Source of the DNA: Chitinophaga pinensis
Lineage (GTDB): Bacteria > Bacteroidota > Bacteroidia > UKL13-3
Length of the DNA: 64,000 nt
Reading direction: 5' to 3'
Assembly (NCBI GenBank): GCA_945898275.1
Contig: CAMDHZ010000004.1
Span: 62,001-126,000 of the forward strand
Made by a program: the position numbers and the translations under genes. Positions 63,185 to 64,000 of the stretch are shown here, piece by piece; positions within the stretch are counted from its first letter, which is position 1; each line of letters opens with the position of its first letter. The notes under the pieces are model-generated. The model had not been told where the DNA came from. It saw nothing but the letters and a program-made list of their open reading frames with translations, and ran no database searches.

Positions 63185-64000
63185 TGAAGCAGCATATATT
63201 TTTACTTACAACTCTCAACGCCAAGTACATTCACATGAACTTGGCCATACGTTTACTATACGGTTTAAACAAGCATCACCAAGGCTTGGATTGGAAGGAA
63301 TTTGCCATCAAAGAAAACCCCGATGAAATAGCCAAGGCCTGCCAGTCTTATGAGGTAGTGGCTTTTAGTTGCTATATCTGGAACATCACCCAAACCCTTG
63401 AGGTTGCCAGAAAACTAAAGGCCCTCAATTCAAATATTAAAATTATGTTGGGTGGGCCAGAGGTAAGCTACGATTGGCATGCAGTAATAGCGCTTCCCGA
63501 GGTGGATTATATTATTGTGGGCGAAGGTGAATTACCCTTTGAACAGTTTCTGCAACAATATCCCTTGGTTCAACACATCCCTAATTTAGTGCATAAAGAG
63601 GGCGAACAAATACACTACTTGCCAGATGGAGCCAACTTTGATATTAACCGCCTTGAAGGTTTAAACCCTTACCAGTTCGAACCACAGGAGCAACTTAAAA
63701 CCAAGGTAGCCTACATCGAAACTTCTCGCGGCTGCCCTTATAAATGCGAGTTTTGTTTGGCCAGTTTAGACAATAAAGTTAGGTACTTGCCCATTGCTAC
63801 CATCAAGCAAAACTTGCTTTATCTCATGCAACATGGTAAGGTAATAAAGTTTTTAGACAGAACCTTTAATGTCAAAAAAGACTTTACAATAGACATGTTT
63901 CAGTTTATTCTCGACCATCACCAACCCGGGAATATTTTTCAGTTTGAAATCACTGCCGACATTGTGCATCCTGATATCATAAAGTATATACAAGAAAAGG
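63185..64000 (+). CDS. B12-binding radical SAM protein, N-terminal part (runs off the window)
   Basis: Partial gene, at least 272 codons, open to the end of the window. Translation gives TTLNAKYIHMNLAIRLLYG near the N-terminus, a cobalamin-binding Rossmann-type domain (VAFSCYIWN, IMLGGPEVSYD, IIVGEGELPFEQFL), then the radical SAM site TSRGCPYKCEFCLAS (CxxxCxxC, near residue 185) and FLDRTFN. This matches the B12-binding-domain radical SAM group often annotated DUF4080, enzymes of unknown substrate. The only start that keeps the conserved TTLNAKY segment is TTG at 63185, the first possible start after the in-frame stop at 63176. The ATG at 63236 would remove it. The C-terminal domain is not visible. 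Confidence 0.85.

Noticed and set aside
1-64000. CRISPR array, phage or insertion sequence
   Set aside because: No regularly spaced direct repeats of CRISPR type, no cas genes, no transposase, integrase or phage structural genes, and no long terminal inverted repeats were found.

Overview
The window comes from a member of the Bacteroidota, most likely a free-living Chitinophagales, Sphingobacteriales or Cytophagales relative. The evidence is the AT-rich DNA, the fused SecDF, and five secreted proteins ending in type IX secretion (T9SS) sorting domains. TonB-dependent uptake genes, lipoproteins with few obvious Shine-Dalgarno sequences, and promoters of the Bacteroidota type (TTG, about 20 bases, then TAnnTTTG) agree with this. 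There are no rRNA genes, phages, insertion sequences or CRISPR arrays. One tRNA gene, Arg-CCG, lies near 60.0 kb.

Layout. 0-6.6 kb: a minus-strand tetR-tolC-MFP-RND efflux operon. 6.6-13.4 kb: an accessory stretch with REP-like hairpins, a lipoprotein, and a giant secreted heparinase-like protein whose base composition changes sharply halfway along. 13.5-19.5 kb: uridine kinase, exbD/exbB, secDF and an OmpA-like protein. 19.4-26.7 kb: three signalling genes that each carry an incomplete histidine-kinase module. 26.7-32.7 kb: a HAD phosphatase, proline aminopeptidase, extradiol dioxygenase-like protein, alpha/beta hydrolase, YdeI-like protein and murF. 32.8-37.5 kb: two tandem paralogous FG-GAP T9SS proteins. 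37.5-51.3 kb: kbl, then PhoX, a di-heme cytochrome c peroxidase, a cytochrome c/copper monooxygenase-like protein, a TonB-dependent receptor and a duplicated beta-helix T9SS protein. 51.3-59.0 kb: thiamine pyrophosphokinase, a metallo-beta-lactamase-fold protein, a MacAB-like exporter and Tex. 59-64 kb: small lipoproteins, the tRNA, a lipocalin, a DUF6169 pair, and the start of a radical SAM/B12-binding protein that runs off the window.

Three observations stand out. First, the TonB receptor and the beta-helix protein are each preceded by an array of TAAY tetramers at exactly 11-base spacing (six and four copies). In both, the last copy lies 14 bases before a -7-like box, and a shorter version lies before phoX. 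This has the layout of a Pho box and suggests a phosphate-starvation regulon that includes a receptor plus secreted-protein pair. Second, a near-palindromic decamer, GGTTCAAACC or its complement, occurs exactly 15 times, mostly inside genes and in different reading frames, like a highly iterated palindrome. Third, a 1783-residue CheB-CheR-PAS kinase has Arg where the phosphoacceptor His should be. Its neighbour has the His and a receiver domain but no ATPase domain.

All assignments are from reading motifs and context; no database search was run.
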